A stretch of DNA of 64,000 bases from VRUE01 sp963699215 (GTDB lineage Bacteria > Actinomycetota > Thermoleophilia > Solirubrobacterales > 70-9), in assembly GCA_963699215.1 (NCBI GenBank), contig OY969422.1, positions 868,001-932,000 of the forward strand. Reading direction: 5' to 3'. A program made the position numbers and the translations under genes. The number at the start of each line of letters is the position of its first letter. Within the stretch, counting starts at the first letter, position 1. Shown in pieces: positions 1 to 8,110 of the stretch. The notes under the pieces were generated by a model, which made no database searches, was not told where the DNA came from, and saw only the letters and a list, made by a program, of their open reading frames with translations.

Positions 1-2
1 GG

Positions 3-767
3 GGCCTGGTCGCCGTAGCGCTCCTCGTGGCGCTGAGCGCTGCCGGGGTCGCACGGGCGGAGATCGAACAGCAGGGAGACGTGATCGTCGCCTTCGACGG
101 CCGGATCTCGCCGCGGGCGCTGCCCCGCACCGGGGTCGCGCCGGTCGCGGTCAGCATCGACAGCTCCTTCAAATCCTCCGAAGGGGTCGACCCGCCACCG
201 CAGCTGCGCACGATCTCGATCGGCATCAACAAGGGCGGCAAGGTGTTCGACCGCGGCCTGCCGACCTGCAGGATCCGCAGCATCCAACCGGCGACGATAA
301 AGGCCGCGCGCAGGATCTGCGGCGGGGCGATCGTCGGCAGCGGCAAGGTCCAGGTGCGCGTCCACCTCGCCAACCAGGACCCGTTCACTTTCGACGGACC
401 GCTGCTCGTCTTCCACGCGGAGAGGACCGGCGGGCACCGGCGGCTGCTGGCGCAGGTCTACGGGCGCAAACCCCCATCGGCGTTCGTGCTCACCTTCAAG
501 GTCCTCGAGAAGCAGGGCACCTTCGGCACGGTGATCAAGACGACCCTGCCCAAGACCGCGCGCAAGTGGGCCTACGTGACCCACTTCGACATGAAGCTGA
601 GGCGGATCTACACCTACCAGGGCCGGCGCCACAGCTACATCAGCGCCGGCTGCCCGGCGCCGGAGGGCTTCCCGGGCGCCGTCTACCCGTTCGCCCGGGC
701 CAACTTCGGCTTCGCCTCCGGCAAGCACGTCTCGAAGACGCTGATCCGCGACTGCACGGTCCGCTAG
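3..767 (+). CDS. Secreted protein of unknown function, 5' end cut by window edge
   Basis: The reading frame is open to the first bases of the window. The residues before the first available GTG (position 27) are already hydrophobic: GLVAVALLVALSAAGVARA reads as the core and cleavage region of a signal peptide. The true start is therefore probably just outside the window. About 235 mature residues follow with four cysteines (in TCR, ICGG, AGCPA and RDCT), which suggests disulfides in an exported protein. I recognise no family. The predicted strands and the lack of obvious catalytic motifs would fit a surface or binding protein, but that is a guess. It converges on the leftward hem operon, with one base between the stop codons. 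Confidence 0.65.
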   Translation, partial: GLVAVALLVALSAAGVARAEIEQQGDVIVAFDGRISPRALPRTGVAPVAVSIDSSFKSSEGVDPPPQLRTISIGINKGGKVFDRGLPTCRIRSIQPATIKAARRICGGAIVGSGKVQVRVHLANQDPFTFDGPLLVFHAERTGGHRRLLAQVYGRKPPSAFVLTFKVLEKQGTFGTVIKTTLPKTARKWAYVTHFDMKLRRIYTYQGRRHSYISAGCPAPEGFPGAVYPFARANFGFASGKHVSKTLIRDCTVR

Positions 768-768
768 A

Positions 769-1203
769 TCAGGCGCCGGCGATGGCGCGGACCGATTCCC
801 GCCAGCGGTCCGCCAGCAGGTCCTCGCGGCCTTCGCTGTGAAGCTGGGCGCAGGCGGCGATCAGGTCGGCGAGTCCGCGCACCGCCTCGGCGTCGCCCAG
901 CGCGGCCAGGCGCTCGATCCCCAGCGCGTAGAGGTAGTCGCCGGCGAGGAGGCCGAGATCGGGATCGTGGCCGGCGAGGAGGCGCGGCTCGGCGTAATGG
1001 AGGAGGTAGCCCTCGCGCACCGCCTCGACGACCAGCGCGTACTCGGCCGGAGCCGCCGCTGCGCGCGGACCGACGGCAACGAGGAGGCCGAGGTCGGGTG
1101 CCTCGCGTGGGTCGATCACGTGAGGGGAGATCGGCGTGTCCTCGGCGCGCAGCTGCGTCGCGAGCAGGGAGAGTGCGTCGGCTGGGTCGGTCGCGCCGCT
1201 CAC
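769..1203 (-). CDS. Small helical protein of unknown function, end of hem operon
   Basis: A 144-residue alanine- and leucine-rich protein whose ATG overlaps the hemL stop by 4 bases, so translation is probably coupled to hemL. Residues around 85-110 (LLAGDYLYALGIERLAALGD) weakly recall the helix preceding the small domain of polyprenyl synthases, but the catalytic DDxxD motifs are absent. It would not be a prenyltransferase on this evidence. It is the last gene of the hemB-ahbAB-hemL operon. A tetrapyrrole-related role can be inferred from position only. No transmembrane segment or signal peptide is visible. Confidence 0.6.
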   Translation of the reverse strand: MSGATDPADALSLLATQLRAEDTPISPHVIDPREAPDLGLLVAVGPRAAAAPAEYALVVEAVREGYLLHYAEPRLLAGHDPDLGLLAGDYLYALGIERLAALGDAEAVRGLADLIAACAQLHSEGREDLLADRWRESVRAIAGA

Positions 1204-2468
1204 CCGAGAGCCTCTTCCAACGACCCCCCCGCTGCCTCCAGCGTGCGGTCGATCGCCGCCTCGTCGTGGGCGAGCGAGACGAACCAGGCCTCGAACTGCG
1301 AGGGCGGCGGGTAGATGCCCCGGTTGAGCATCGCGCGGCAGAAGCGTGCGTGGGCCTCGAGATCGCAGGCCGTGGCGGCGGCGAAGTCGGCCACCGGCTC
1401 GGCGCTGAAGAAGAGCGTGAGCAGGCCCGGGACCGAGGCGACTCGTAGCGGCCGGTCGGTGGCGAGGCCGGTCAGACCCGACGCGAGCTTCTCGGTCAGC
1501 TCTGCGAGCCGCGCGTAGGCGACATCGTCGAGGCGGCGCAGCGTCGCCAGGCCAGCCGCGACGGCCAGCGGGTTGCCCGACAGGGTGCCGGCCTGGTAGA
1601 CGTCGCCGGCGGGGGCGACGCGTTCCATCGTCGTCGCCGGGCCGCCGTAGGCAGCAGCCGGGAGGCCGCCGCCGAGCACCTTGCCGAGGACGGTGAGGTC
1701 GGGCTCGACCCCGTAGAGCCGCTGCGCGCCGCCGGCGTCGACGCGGAAGCCGCTGATCACCTCGTCGAAGACGAGCAGGGCGCCGGCGTCCTGGGTCGCC
1801 TCGCGCAGGAACCCGAGGAAGCCGTCCTCAGGCGGGACGACGCCCATGTTTGCCGGCAGCGGCTCGGCGAGCAGGGCGGCGACCGAGTGGGCCTCGAGGG
1901 CGCGGGCTACGGCATCGCGATCGTTCCAGGGCACGACGACCGTTCCCGCCGCCTGCGCCGCGGTCACGCCCGGGCTGCCGGGGATCGCCAGCGTCGCCGA
2001 CCCCGAGCCGGCGTCGGCGAGCAGGCCGTCGGAGTGGCCGTGGTAGGCGCCGGCGAACTTGACGACGACCTCGCGCCCGGTCACGGCGCGGGCGAGCCGC
2101 ACGGCGCTCATCGCCGCCTCGGTGCCGGAGCTGGTCATCCGCAGCATCTCCACCGCGGGAATGCGCGAGGCGACCTCCTCGGCCAGCTCGACCTCGGCGG
2201 CCGTGGCGGCGCCATAGCTCGTCCCCCGCGCCGCGGCGGCGGCGACCGCCGCGACGACGTCCGGGTGGGCATGGCCGAGGATCAGCGGCCCCCAGGAGCA
2301 GACCCAGTCGACGTAGCGGTTGCCGTCGGCATCGACCAGCTCGCAGCCCTCGCCGCGCTCGACGAAGATCGGGTCGCGGCCGATCTGCCGCATCGCCCGC
2401 ACCGGGCTATTGACACCGCCTGGCAGCACGCGGAGGGCGCGCTCGTACAACTCCGAGGACCGGGTCAA
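1200..2468 (-). CDS. hemL: Glutamate-1-semialdehyde 2,1-aminomutase
   Basis: PLP enzyme converting glutamate-1-semialdehyde to 5-aminolevulinate in the cytoplasmic C5 tetrapyrrole pathway. The product has the HemL N-terminus (LYERALRVLPGGVNSPVRA), the substrate/PLP region AYHGHSDGLL, the PLP aspartate motif LLVFDEVISGFRV and the Schiff-base lysine in LTVLGKVLGGGLPAAAYGG. The frame is open further upstream, but that part lies on the neighbouring gene. The only sensible start is TTG at 2468, giving 422 residues, the usual HemL length. The start lies 25 bases after the stop of the siroheme-decarboxylase gene, in an operon with hemB. No convincing ribosome-binding site precedes it. Confidence 0.93.
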   Translation of the reverse strand: MTRSSELYERALRVLPGGVNSPVRAMRQIGRDPIFVERGEGCELVDADGNRYVDWVCSWGPLILGHAHPDVVAAVAAAAARGTSYGAATAAEVELAEEVASRIPAVEMLRMTSSGTEAAMSAVRLARAVTGREVVVKFAGAYHGHSDGLLADAGSGSATLAIPGSPGVTAAQAAGTVVVPWNDRDAVARALEAHSVAALLAEPLPANMGVVPPEDGFLGFLREATQDAGALLVFDEVISGFRVDAGGAQRLYGVEPDLTVLGKVLGGGLPAAAYGGPATTMERVAPAGDVYQAGTLSGNPLAVAAGLATLRRLDDVAYARLAELTEKLASGLTGLATDRPLRVASVPGLLTLFFSAEPVADFAAATACDLEAHARFCRAMLNRGIYPPPSQFEAWFVSLAHDEAAIDRTLEAAGGSLEEALG

Positions 2469-2493
2469 ATCGCCGAGCCGACCGGAGGGAGCA

Positions 2494-3579
2494 TCATCCG
2501 TGTTCGGCTTCCCACCGCGCGTAATCGTCGGTGAAGTAGTGCAGGCGGATCTTCTTGTACTCGGTCGAGGAGTAGAGCGTGGCGCGGTCCTCCGCGCCCA
2601 TCCCGCACTCCTCGGCGATCGAGTCGAGGATCGCGTCGCACTCCTCCTTCGAGCGGCCGTGGGCCATCGTGAAGACGCTGTAGGGCCAGTCCTCGTAGGT
2701 CGGCCGCTGGTAGCAGTGGGAGATGCCGCGGAAGGAGGCCATCCGCCGGCCCGTCTCCATGATCTCGCCCTCCGGCACTCTCCAGACGCCCATGCCGTTG
2801 GCGGAGAAGCCGGCGCGGCGGTGGTAGAGGATCGCGGCGACCCGCCGCAGCAGCTTGCGGTCGACCATCCCGCGCAGGCGCTCGAGCAGCTCCTCGGTGG
2901 AGATCCCCAGCTCGGACGCGGCCTCGTCGTAGGGGCGCTCGACCGCCTCCATCGGCCCCTGCATCGCCTTGATCGTGGCGACGTCGCCCTCGTCGTAGGG
3001 CTGGCGCTCGAGCTCGCGCGGTGGCTCCGCCGCGACCGCCGCCGCAAGCGCGTCGGTGCCCTTCTCCATCTCCAGGTTCATGTTGATCTTGAACAGGGTC
3101 AGGGTCGGCAGTTGGCGCATCGACTCGGCGCCGGTCTCGCCCATCAGCGCCGCCAAGGTGCCGTCCATGCCGAGCTCGGAGTCGGGCGGGACGGCGATCG
3201 TGAACCAGAGGTTGAAGTCGTGCGTGCGCAGGTAGTTGTGCGAGACGCCGGGGTGTGCGTTGACGGCGACGGCGGCGCGCTGCGGGTGCTCGGCGTCGAC
3301 TTTGGCGGCGACCAGCATCGACTCGTAGCCCAGCGCCCGCGTGTCGAAGATCGGGGTGATCTCGCGGATGATCCGCTGCTCGAGCAGGCGGCGGGTGCGG
3401 GCGAGCAGGTCGTCCAGCTCCAGCTCTGCCTCGGAGGCGAGCAGGGCGAAGGGCTCGGGGTCGAGCGGGAAGCTCGACTGGAGCAGGTTCATCAGCCGCT
3501 TGTCGGTCTCGTCGAGCGGGATCGCGGCGCCGTCCTTACGTGCGCGCGCCTTCGACTGGGGGGTTTTCACCGAAGCCAC
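2494..3579 (-). CDS. ahbAB: Fused siroheme decarboxylase (AhbA-AhbB / NirD-NirL type, Lrp/AsnC fold)
   Basis: About 361 residues with two tandem AsnC-like halves. The first half has a winged helix (DKRLMNLLQSSFPLDPEPFA) followed by SHNYLRTHDFNLWFTIAVP. The second half has a second winged helix and SHCYQRPTYEDWPYSVFTM. These SHNYxR...NLWFT and SHCYxRP...WPYS signatures are typical of siroheme decarboxylases rather than DNA-binding AsnC regulators. The enzyme would remove acetate carboxyls of siroheme to give 12,18-didecarboxysiroheme for heme or heme d1 synthesis. GTG at 3579 is chosen because an AAAGGAGG-type site lies 7 bases upstream. GTG at 3570, overlapping the hemB stop, is the alternative. 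Lying between hemB and hemL supports a tetrapyrrole role. Automatic pipelines would probably call it a transcriptional regulator. Confidence 0.85.
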   Translation of the reverse strand: MASVKTPQSKARARKDGAAIPLDETDKRLMNLLQSSFPLDPEPFALLASEAELELDDLLARTRRLLEQRIIREITPIFDTRALGYESMLVAAKVDAEHPQRAAVAVNAHPGVSHNYLRTHDFNLWFTIAVPPDSELGMDGTLAALMGETGAESMRQLPTLTLFKINMNLEMEKGTDALAAAVAAEPPRELERQPYDEGDVATIKAMQGPMEAVERPYDEAASELGISTEELLERLRGMVDRKLLRRVAAILYHRRAGFSANGMGVWRVPEGEIMETGRRMASFRGISHCYQRPTYEDWPYSVFTMAHGRSKEECDAILDSIAEECGMGAEDRATLYSSTEYKKIRLHYFTDDYARWEAEHG

Positions 3580-4538
3580 GCCGCGGCCTCCTTTGCGTAG
3601 TAGGTGACGATCGCGTCGGCGCCCGCGCGGCGGATCGAGGTCAGCGTCTCCAGCACCGCCCGGCGCTCGTCGATCCATCCGTTGGCGGCGGCAGCCTTCA
3701 GCATCGAGTACTCGCCCGAGACATGGTAGGCGGCAACCGGGGCGCCGGTCTCGTCCTTGACCCGACGCACGACGTCGAGGTAGGGGGTCGCCGGCTTGAC
3801 CATCAGCATGTCCGCCCCCTCGTCGAGATCGAGCTTCGCCTCGCGCACCGCCTCCGCCGCGTTGGCCGGGTCGAGCTGGTAGCCGCGCCGGTCGCCGAAC
3901 TCGGGCGCCGACTCGGCGGCGTCGCGAAAAGGCCCGTAGAAGGCGGAGGCGTACTTGGCGCTGTAGGCGACGATCGGGGTATCGGGGTGGCCCTCCTCGT
4001 CGAGCTGGTGCCGGATCGCCGCCACGCGGCCGTCCATCATGTCGCTCGGCGCGACCGCGTCGGCGCCGGCCTCGGCATGCGAGATCGCGGTTTTCGCCAG
4101 CAGCTCGACCGAGAGGTCGTTGTCGACCTCGCCGTCGCGGACGATGCCGCAGTGCCCGTGCGAGGTGTACTCGCACAGGCACACGTCGGTGATCACGGTC
4201 AGCTCCGGGTGAGCCTCCTTCAGCGCCCGCACCGCCATCTGCACGACGCCCTCGTCGTCGTAGGCGCCGGAGCCGGTCTCGTCCTTCGTCGCCGGAACGC
4301 CGAAGAGAAGGATCGCGCCGATGCCCGCCGTCGCCACCTCGGTCGCCTCCGCGACCAGCTCGGAGATCGAGAAGCGCTCGATCCCGGGCATCGACTCGAC
4401 CTCCTCACGCACGCTCTCGCCGGCGACGACGAAGACGGGCTGGATCAGGTGGGACGGCGACAGCTCGGTCTCGCGCACCAAGCCGCGCAAGCTCTCGGTG
4501 CGGCGCAACCGCCGCATACGCGTGCTCGGGAAAGGCAT
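3567..4538 (-). CDS. hemB: Delta-aminolevulinic acid dehydratase (porphobilinogen synthase)
   Basis: Condenses two 5-aminolevulinate molecules to porphobilinogen in the cytoplasm. The 323-residue product contains the cysteine-rich zinc site DVCLCEYTSHGHCG, the A-site lysine in YSAKYASAFYGPFR and the Schiff-base lysine in MLMVKPATPYLD, so the zinc-dependent form is indicated. ATG at 4538 is chosen because MPFPSTRMRRLRRT matches the family N-terminus. A longer frame would run into the divergent promoter region. A TAGAAT -10 box lies 8 bases upstream of this ATG, which suggests a leaderless or nearly leaderless transcript. It is the first gene of the operon hemB-ahbAB-hemL-unknown, and the next gene overlaps it by 13 bases. 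Confidence 0.95.
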   Translation of the reverse strand: MPFPSTRMRRLRRTESLRGLVRETELSPSHLIQPVFVVAGESVREEVESMPGIERFSISELVAEATEVATAGIGAILLFGVPATKDETGSGAYDDEGVVQMAVRALKEAHPELTVITDVCLCEYTSHGHCGIVRDGEVDNDLSVELLAKTAISHAEAGADAVAPSDMMDGRVAAIRHQLDEEGHPDTPIVAYSAKYASAFYGPFRDAAESAPEFGDRRGYQLDPANAAEAVREAKLDLDEGADMLMVKPATPYLDVVRRVKDETGAPVAAYHVSGEYSMLKAAAANGWIDERRAVLETLTSIRRAGADAIVTYYAKEAAAWLR

Positions 4539-4546
4539 CGAGAGCG

Positions 4547-4552
4547 ATTCTA
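4547..4552 (-). promoter_or_regulatory. -10 element of hemB promoter
   Basis: On the minus strand TAGAAT lies 8 bases from the hemB ATG, so transcription would start at or next to the start codon. A 14-base block around it recurs in front of dedA, with a second shared block (CATCTAA then AATCG on the plus strand) a few bases away. Both copies lie between divergent genes. Confidence 0.5.
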
Positions 4553-4609
4553 GGGAGCACAAGCCGCATCTAACAATCGGCCCAAGGGGCGGGCAGTACC
4601 GTTCCCGCC

Positions 4610-5314
4610 GTGGAGGCACGGGGGCTGGTCAAGCGCTACAACGGGCGTGAGGCCCTGCGGGGAGTCGATTTCGCTGCTCAGCCGGGGGAGCTGGTGGGGA
4701 TCATCGGCCCGAACGGGGCCGGGAAGACGACGCTGCTCTCGATCTTGGCCGGGGCGGTCAAGCCCGACGCCGGCGAGGTTTCCTCACCCAGCGGAGACGT
4801 GGGCTGGGTGCCGCAACAGGCGGCGCTCTACCGGCGGCTGACGGTGGAGGAGAACCTCTTGCTGTTCGCCCGCCTGGAGAAGCACGCGCGGCCGCGCGAG
4901 GCGGTGGAGGAGATGCTCGAGCTGACCGGGCTGCGCGAGCGTCGCGGCGACCAGGTCGCGCGGCTCTCCGGCGGCAACCAGCAGCGGATCAACATCGCGA
5001 TCGGCCTGCTCGCCCAGCCGGTCGCGCTGCTGCTCGACGAGCCCAGCGTCGGGCTCGACCCGCGCCAGCGGGCGCGGCTGTGGGAGTTCGTCGCGGGCCT
5101 CGCCGGCGGCGGGACGACCGTGATCTTCTCGACCCACGACATCCAGGAGGCGGAGCGCTACGGGCAGCGGCTCCTCGTCCTCGCCGACGGCGAGAGCCTC
5201 TTCGACGGCTCCGCGCTGGAGCTGCGCGAGGCGGTTCGTGGCGAGACCCCCGAGGCCGCTGGCAGCGACTTCGAGACCGCCTTCGTCGCCTTCCTCCAGC
5301 ACCGCGGGCACTGA
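4610..5314 (+). CDS. ABC transporter ATP-binding protein
   Basis: A 234-residue ATPase subunit with Walker A (GPNGAGKTT), Q-loop (VPQQAALYRRLTVEENL), signature LSGGNQQR, Walker B (LLLDEPSVGLDP) and switch histidine (STHD). It is of the drug/lipid exporter class that pairs with ABC-2 permeases. It starts at GTG 4610. The stop overlaps the permease ATG (TGATG), so the two are translationally coupled and form one exporter. The substrate cannot be read from the sequence. It is divergent from hemB, with a 71-base shared promoter region. Confidence 0.9.
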   Translation: MEARGLVKRYNGREALRGVDFAAQPGELVGIIGPNGAGKTTLLSILAGAVKPDAGEVSSPSGDVGWVPQQAALYRRLTVEENLLLFARLEKHARPREAVEEMLELTGLRERRGDQVARLSGGNQQRINIAIGLLAQPVALLLDEPSVGLDPRQRARLWEFVAGLAGGGTTVIFSTHDIQEAERYGQRLLVLADGESLFDGSALELREAVRGETPEAAGSDFETAFVAFLQHRGH

Positions 5315-6669
5315 TGGCGATGCGCTGGCTGCTGCTCAAGGACCTACAGATCCTGCGCCGCTCGCCGCTGCAGGCTGCGCTGCTGGTCGCCTATCCCGTG
5401 CTGATCGCCCTCTTGATCGGGTTCGCGATCTCCGGCGACCCCGGCAAGCCGCGGGTCGCGTTCCTCAACGAGATCCCGCCGGGAGCGAGGATCGCCGCCC
5501 GCGGCGCGAAGCTGCCAGCCGTCGGTGTCGACGAGCGGGTCTGCAAGCAGGTCGAGTGCGTCCAGGTCGAGAGCCGCGAGGAAGCCGCCGCGAAGGTCCG
5601 CTCCGGCGACGCGCTGGCGGCGCTGATCCTGCCCGCCGACCTGATCGATCGGCTCAACTCGCTCTCTACCCCGAGCCCGGAAACGCCCGAGGTAGAGGTA
5701 ATCGTCAACCGGGAGGACCCGGTCGAAGCCCAGATCGTCGACGACCGCATCACCGCCCTGCTGGCGCGGGCCAACCTGCTGATCGCGAGGCAGATCGCCA
5801 GCGAAGGCGGTCGCTACCTCGACCTCGTCGTCAACGGCGGCAGCTTCGACGTGCTCGGCGAGAGGATCGAGATCCTCGGCCTGCGCGCCAGCACGAGCAT
5901 CCTGCGAACGCTGCGATCGGCCCTCCCGGCGGAGCTGCGCGCCGAGCTCGATCGGGTGCTGCGGTTCACCGCGCTCTCCCGCGACAACCTCGACGTCGCC
6001 GCACCGCTGATCGACCGGCTCGCGCAGCCGATCTCCGTCGACAAGCACTCTGTCAGCGGCCGTGCGCCGCCGCTGGACGTGTTCGCGGTCGCCGTCGCGG
6101 CGACGCTGACCCTGACCTTCGTCACCCTGCTCCTGGTCGCCGGCTCGCTGGCGCTGGAGCGCGAGGAGAACACCTTCCCGCGCCTCACCGGCGGGCTCGT
6201 CTCGCGTTCCGCGCTGCTCGGCGAGAAGATCGGCCTGGGGGTGGCGGTGGGACTGGTCGTGACGCTGCTGATGCTGGCCGGAGTGGAGATCTTCGTCGGC
6301 CTCGAGTGGGGCCGCTTCGGGCTCTGGCTGGTCGCGATCCTCGCCGGCGGGGCGGCGCTCGGGGCGGCCGGGGCGGCGCTCGGGGCGGCGGCCCGCGACG
6401 TGCGCGCCGTCTCGCTGCTCGCCTTCATGATCTCGCTGCCGGTGGCGCTGCTCTCGCTCGTCCCCGCCGGCGCCGTCGGGGACACCCTCCACGACGCGAT
6501 CCGAGTCCTGACCGCCCTCTTCCCGTTCAAGCCGGCGTTGCAGGCGATGACCGCTGCGCTCGACTCGGCCGGCCCTGGCATCGGCCGGCCGCTGCTGCAC
6601 CTCGCCGTCCTGATCGCCGCCTACGGCGCGATCGCCCGCCTCGCGCTGCGGCGCTTCTCCTCGGTCTAG
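5314..6669 (+). CDS. ABC-2 type transporter permease
   Basis: A 451-residue membrane partner of the preceding ATPase. One N-terminal membrane segment (AALLVAYPVLIALLIGFAIS) is followed by about 220 extracytoplasmic residues and then five segments from about residue 250. This is the ABC-2 permease topology with a large first external loop, as in YhgE/DrrB-like exporters. The start ATG overlaps the ATPase stop. The frame is also open upstream, but that part is the ATPase gene in another frame. The external loop holds two cysteines (VCKQVECVQ). Export of a lipid-like compound or drug is possible, but the substrate is unknown. Confidence 0.85.
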   Translation: MAMRWLLLKDLQILRRSPLQAALLVAYPVLIALLIGFAISGDPGKPRVAFLNEIPPGARIAARGAKLPAVGVDERVCKQVECVQVESREEAAAKVRSGDALAALILPADLIDRLNSLSTPSPETPEVEVIVNREDPVEAQIVDDRITALLARANLLIARQIASEGGRYLDLVVNGGSFDVLGERIEILGLRASTSILRTLRSALPAELRAELDRVLRFTALSRDNLDVAAPLIDRLAQPISVDKHSVSGRAPPLDVFAVAVAATLTLTFVTLLLVAGSLALEREENTFPRLTGGLVSRSALLGEKIGLGVAVGLVVTLLMLAGVEIFVGLEWGRFGLWLVAILAGGAALGAAGAALGAAARDVRAVSLLAFMISLPVALLSLVPAGAVGDTLHDAIRVLTALFPFKPALQAMTAALDSAGPGIGRPLLHLAVLIAAYGAIARLALRRFSSV

Positions 6670-6697
6670 ACGACTTTTTTTCTCACAAACCGACAGA

Positions 6698-7297
6698 ATG
6701 CCCGGCGCGGTGGGGGATGACATTCAGCAATCGAAGCTGGCCGAGTTGGACTGGTCGTCCGACTCGCGGTCCGCGTCGCTCTCGACCCTGTACGACCACG
6801 CCGTCGGCTACGCCACCGCATCCGAGGACTGGTACACGGTGGAACGCCGCTCCAAGCGGATCTGGGGGCAGACGCTGCGGGTGGGCTCGATCTGCCTGGG
6901 AGCGGTCGCGGCGATCCTGCCGCTGATCTCCGAGCTCTACCGGGACGAAGGGGTTCCGGACATCGCCCCCGCCTGGGCAACCGTCGCGCTGGCCGTCGCC
7001 GCCGCCCTGATCGGCCTCGACCGCTATTTCGGCTTCTCCTCCGGGTGGATGAGGTTCATGCTGACCGCCCAGCGCGTGGGAGCCCTGCGGCACGACTTCG
7101 AATACGAGTGGCAGGAGCTACGGGCCGCCGCCGAATCGCCGCCGAGCGACGACCAGCTCGTGGAGCCGATCCAGCTGGCGCGCAAGCTGGTGGCCGACGT
7201 CGACGGCGCGATCGCCAAGGAGACGGACGCGTGGGTGGCCGAGTTCGACTCGGCCCTGGAGCAGATCGAGCAGGGGCTCGGACGCAACGGCACCTGA
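6698..7297 (+). CDS. SLATT-like two-transmembrane protein
   Basis: A 199-residue protein with a basic amphipathic N-terminal helix region (YTVERRSKRIWGQTLRVGS), two membrane segments (LGAVAAILPLISELY and TVALAVAAALIGLDRYFGF) and a long C-terminal helix. The order 'W-Y-...-K-R-...-LR...-LP-I' then a second TM matches the SLATT family. These are 2TM proteins predicted to act as membrane-perforating effectors in nucleotide-signalling immunity. No cyclase, SLOG, Toll/TIR or nuclease partner lies beside it, so it is an orphan member. A defence role is inference. A T-run at 6674-6680 precedes it. Confidence 0.6.
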   Translation: MPGAVGDDIQQSKLAELDWSSDSRSASLSTLYDHAVGYATASEDWYTVERRSKRIWGQTLRVGSICLGAVAAILPLISELYRDEGVPDIAPAWATVALAVAAALIGLDRYFGFSSGWMRFMLTAQRVGALRHDFEYEWQELRAAAESPPSDDQLVEPIQLARKLVADVDGAIAKETDAWVAEFDSALEQIEQGLGRNGT

Positions 7298-7320
7298 GCA
7301 TTCGCCGGGCCGGCAGCGGA

Positions 7321-7326
7321 TAGGGT
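7321..7326 (+). promoter_or_regulatory. -10 element TAGGGT of the YmdB-type gene
   Basis: TAGGGT lies exactly 7 bases before GTG 7334, the same arrangement seen at several other genes in this window. It predicts a leaderless mRNA and helps choose GTG 7334 over GTG 7328. Confidence 0.45.
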
Positions 7327-7333
7327 CGTGGGC

Positions 7334-8110
7334 GTGAAGGTCCTCTTCATCGGCGATGTGGTCGGCGGGCCGGGCAGGCGCGGCCTGAAGGCGGCGATGC
7401 CCCAGCTGCGCGAGCGCTACCGACCCGACCTGACGATCGTCAACGGCGAGAACTCGGCCGGCGGGATGGGCATCACCGAGAAGACCGCGGACGCGCTTTT
7501 CGACGCCGGCTGCGACGTGATCACCACGGGCAACCACGTCTACCGCCACCGCGAGGCCTACGAGTACCTCGACCGCGCCGAGCGGGTGATCCGGCCCGCC
7601 AACTACCCCCACGCCAACCCCGGCAAGGGGCATCTCTTGGTCGAGGCAGCCGGGGCACGGGTGGGCGTGATCAACCTCAGCGGCGCGATCGGCCTGCAGG
7701 TCGCGCGGCTGCCGTTCCACGAGGTCGACAGCATCCTCGAGCGGATCGAGGCCGACTGCGTCGTGGTCGACTTCCACGCCGAAGTGAGCAGCGAGAAGGT
7801 CGCAATCGGCTGGCACCTCGACGGGCGGGTCGCCGCGGTCTTCGGCACCCACACGCACGTCCCCACCGCGGACGCGCGGGTACTGCCGGGGGGCACCGCC
7901 TTCATCTCCGACGTCGGCATGACCGGCTCGCGGACCAGCGTCCTCGGGGTCAAGCCGGCGCAGGTGCTGGAGACGATGACGACTCAGATGCCGGTCAGGT
8001 TCGAGACCGCCGAGGAGGACGTCTGGGTCATGGGCGCCGTCGTCGAGGTCGGCTCCGATGGGCTGGCTACCTCGATCGAGCAGATCATGGTGCCCGCTCC
8101 TGCCGGCTGA
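7334..8110 (+). CDS. ymdB: YmdB-family metallophosphoesterase (cyclic nucleotide phosphodiesterase)
   Basis: A 258-residue TIGR00282/YmdB-family calcineurin-like phosphoesterase. The metal ligands are seen in order: FIGDVVGGPGR, VNGENSAGG, TTGNHVY, DFHAEVSSEK and FGTHTHVPTAD. Family members hydrolyse 2',3'-cyclic nucleotides or cAMP; the physiological substrate here is unknown. GTG 7334 gives the canonical N-terminus VKVLFIGD and lies 7 bases after a TAGGGT box; GTG 7328 is two codons longer. The 3' end converges with the next gene and overlaps it by 26 bases. Confidence 0.9.
   Translation: MKVLFIGDVVGGPGRRGLKAAMPQLRERYRPDLTIVNGENSAGGMGITEKTADALFDAGCDVITTGNHVYRHREAYEYLDRAERVIRPANYPHANPGKGHLLVEAAGARVGVINLSGAIGLQVARLPFHEVDSILERIEADCVVVDFHAEVSSEKVAIGWHLDGRVAAVFGTHTHVPTADARVLPGGTAFISDVGMTGSRTSVLGVKPAQVLETMTTQMPVRFETAEEDVWVMGAVVEVGSDGLATSIEQIMVPAPAG

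Noticed and set aside
1887..4553. Long open frames opposite hemL, ahbAB and hemB
   Set aside because: They have low-complexity arginine/glycine/histidine-rich translations typical of GC-rich antisense shadows, no domains, and lie entirely over well-supported genes.
6674..6680. T-run after the ABC permease as a terminator
   Set aside because: No convincing stem-loop precedes the T-run.
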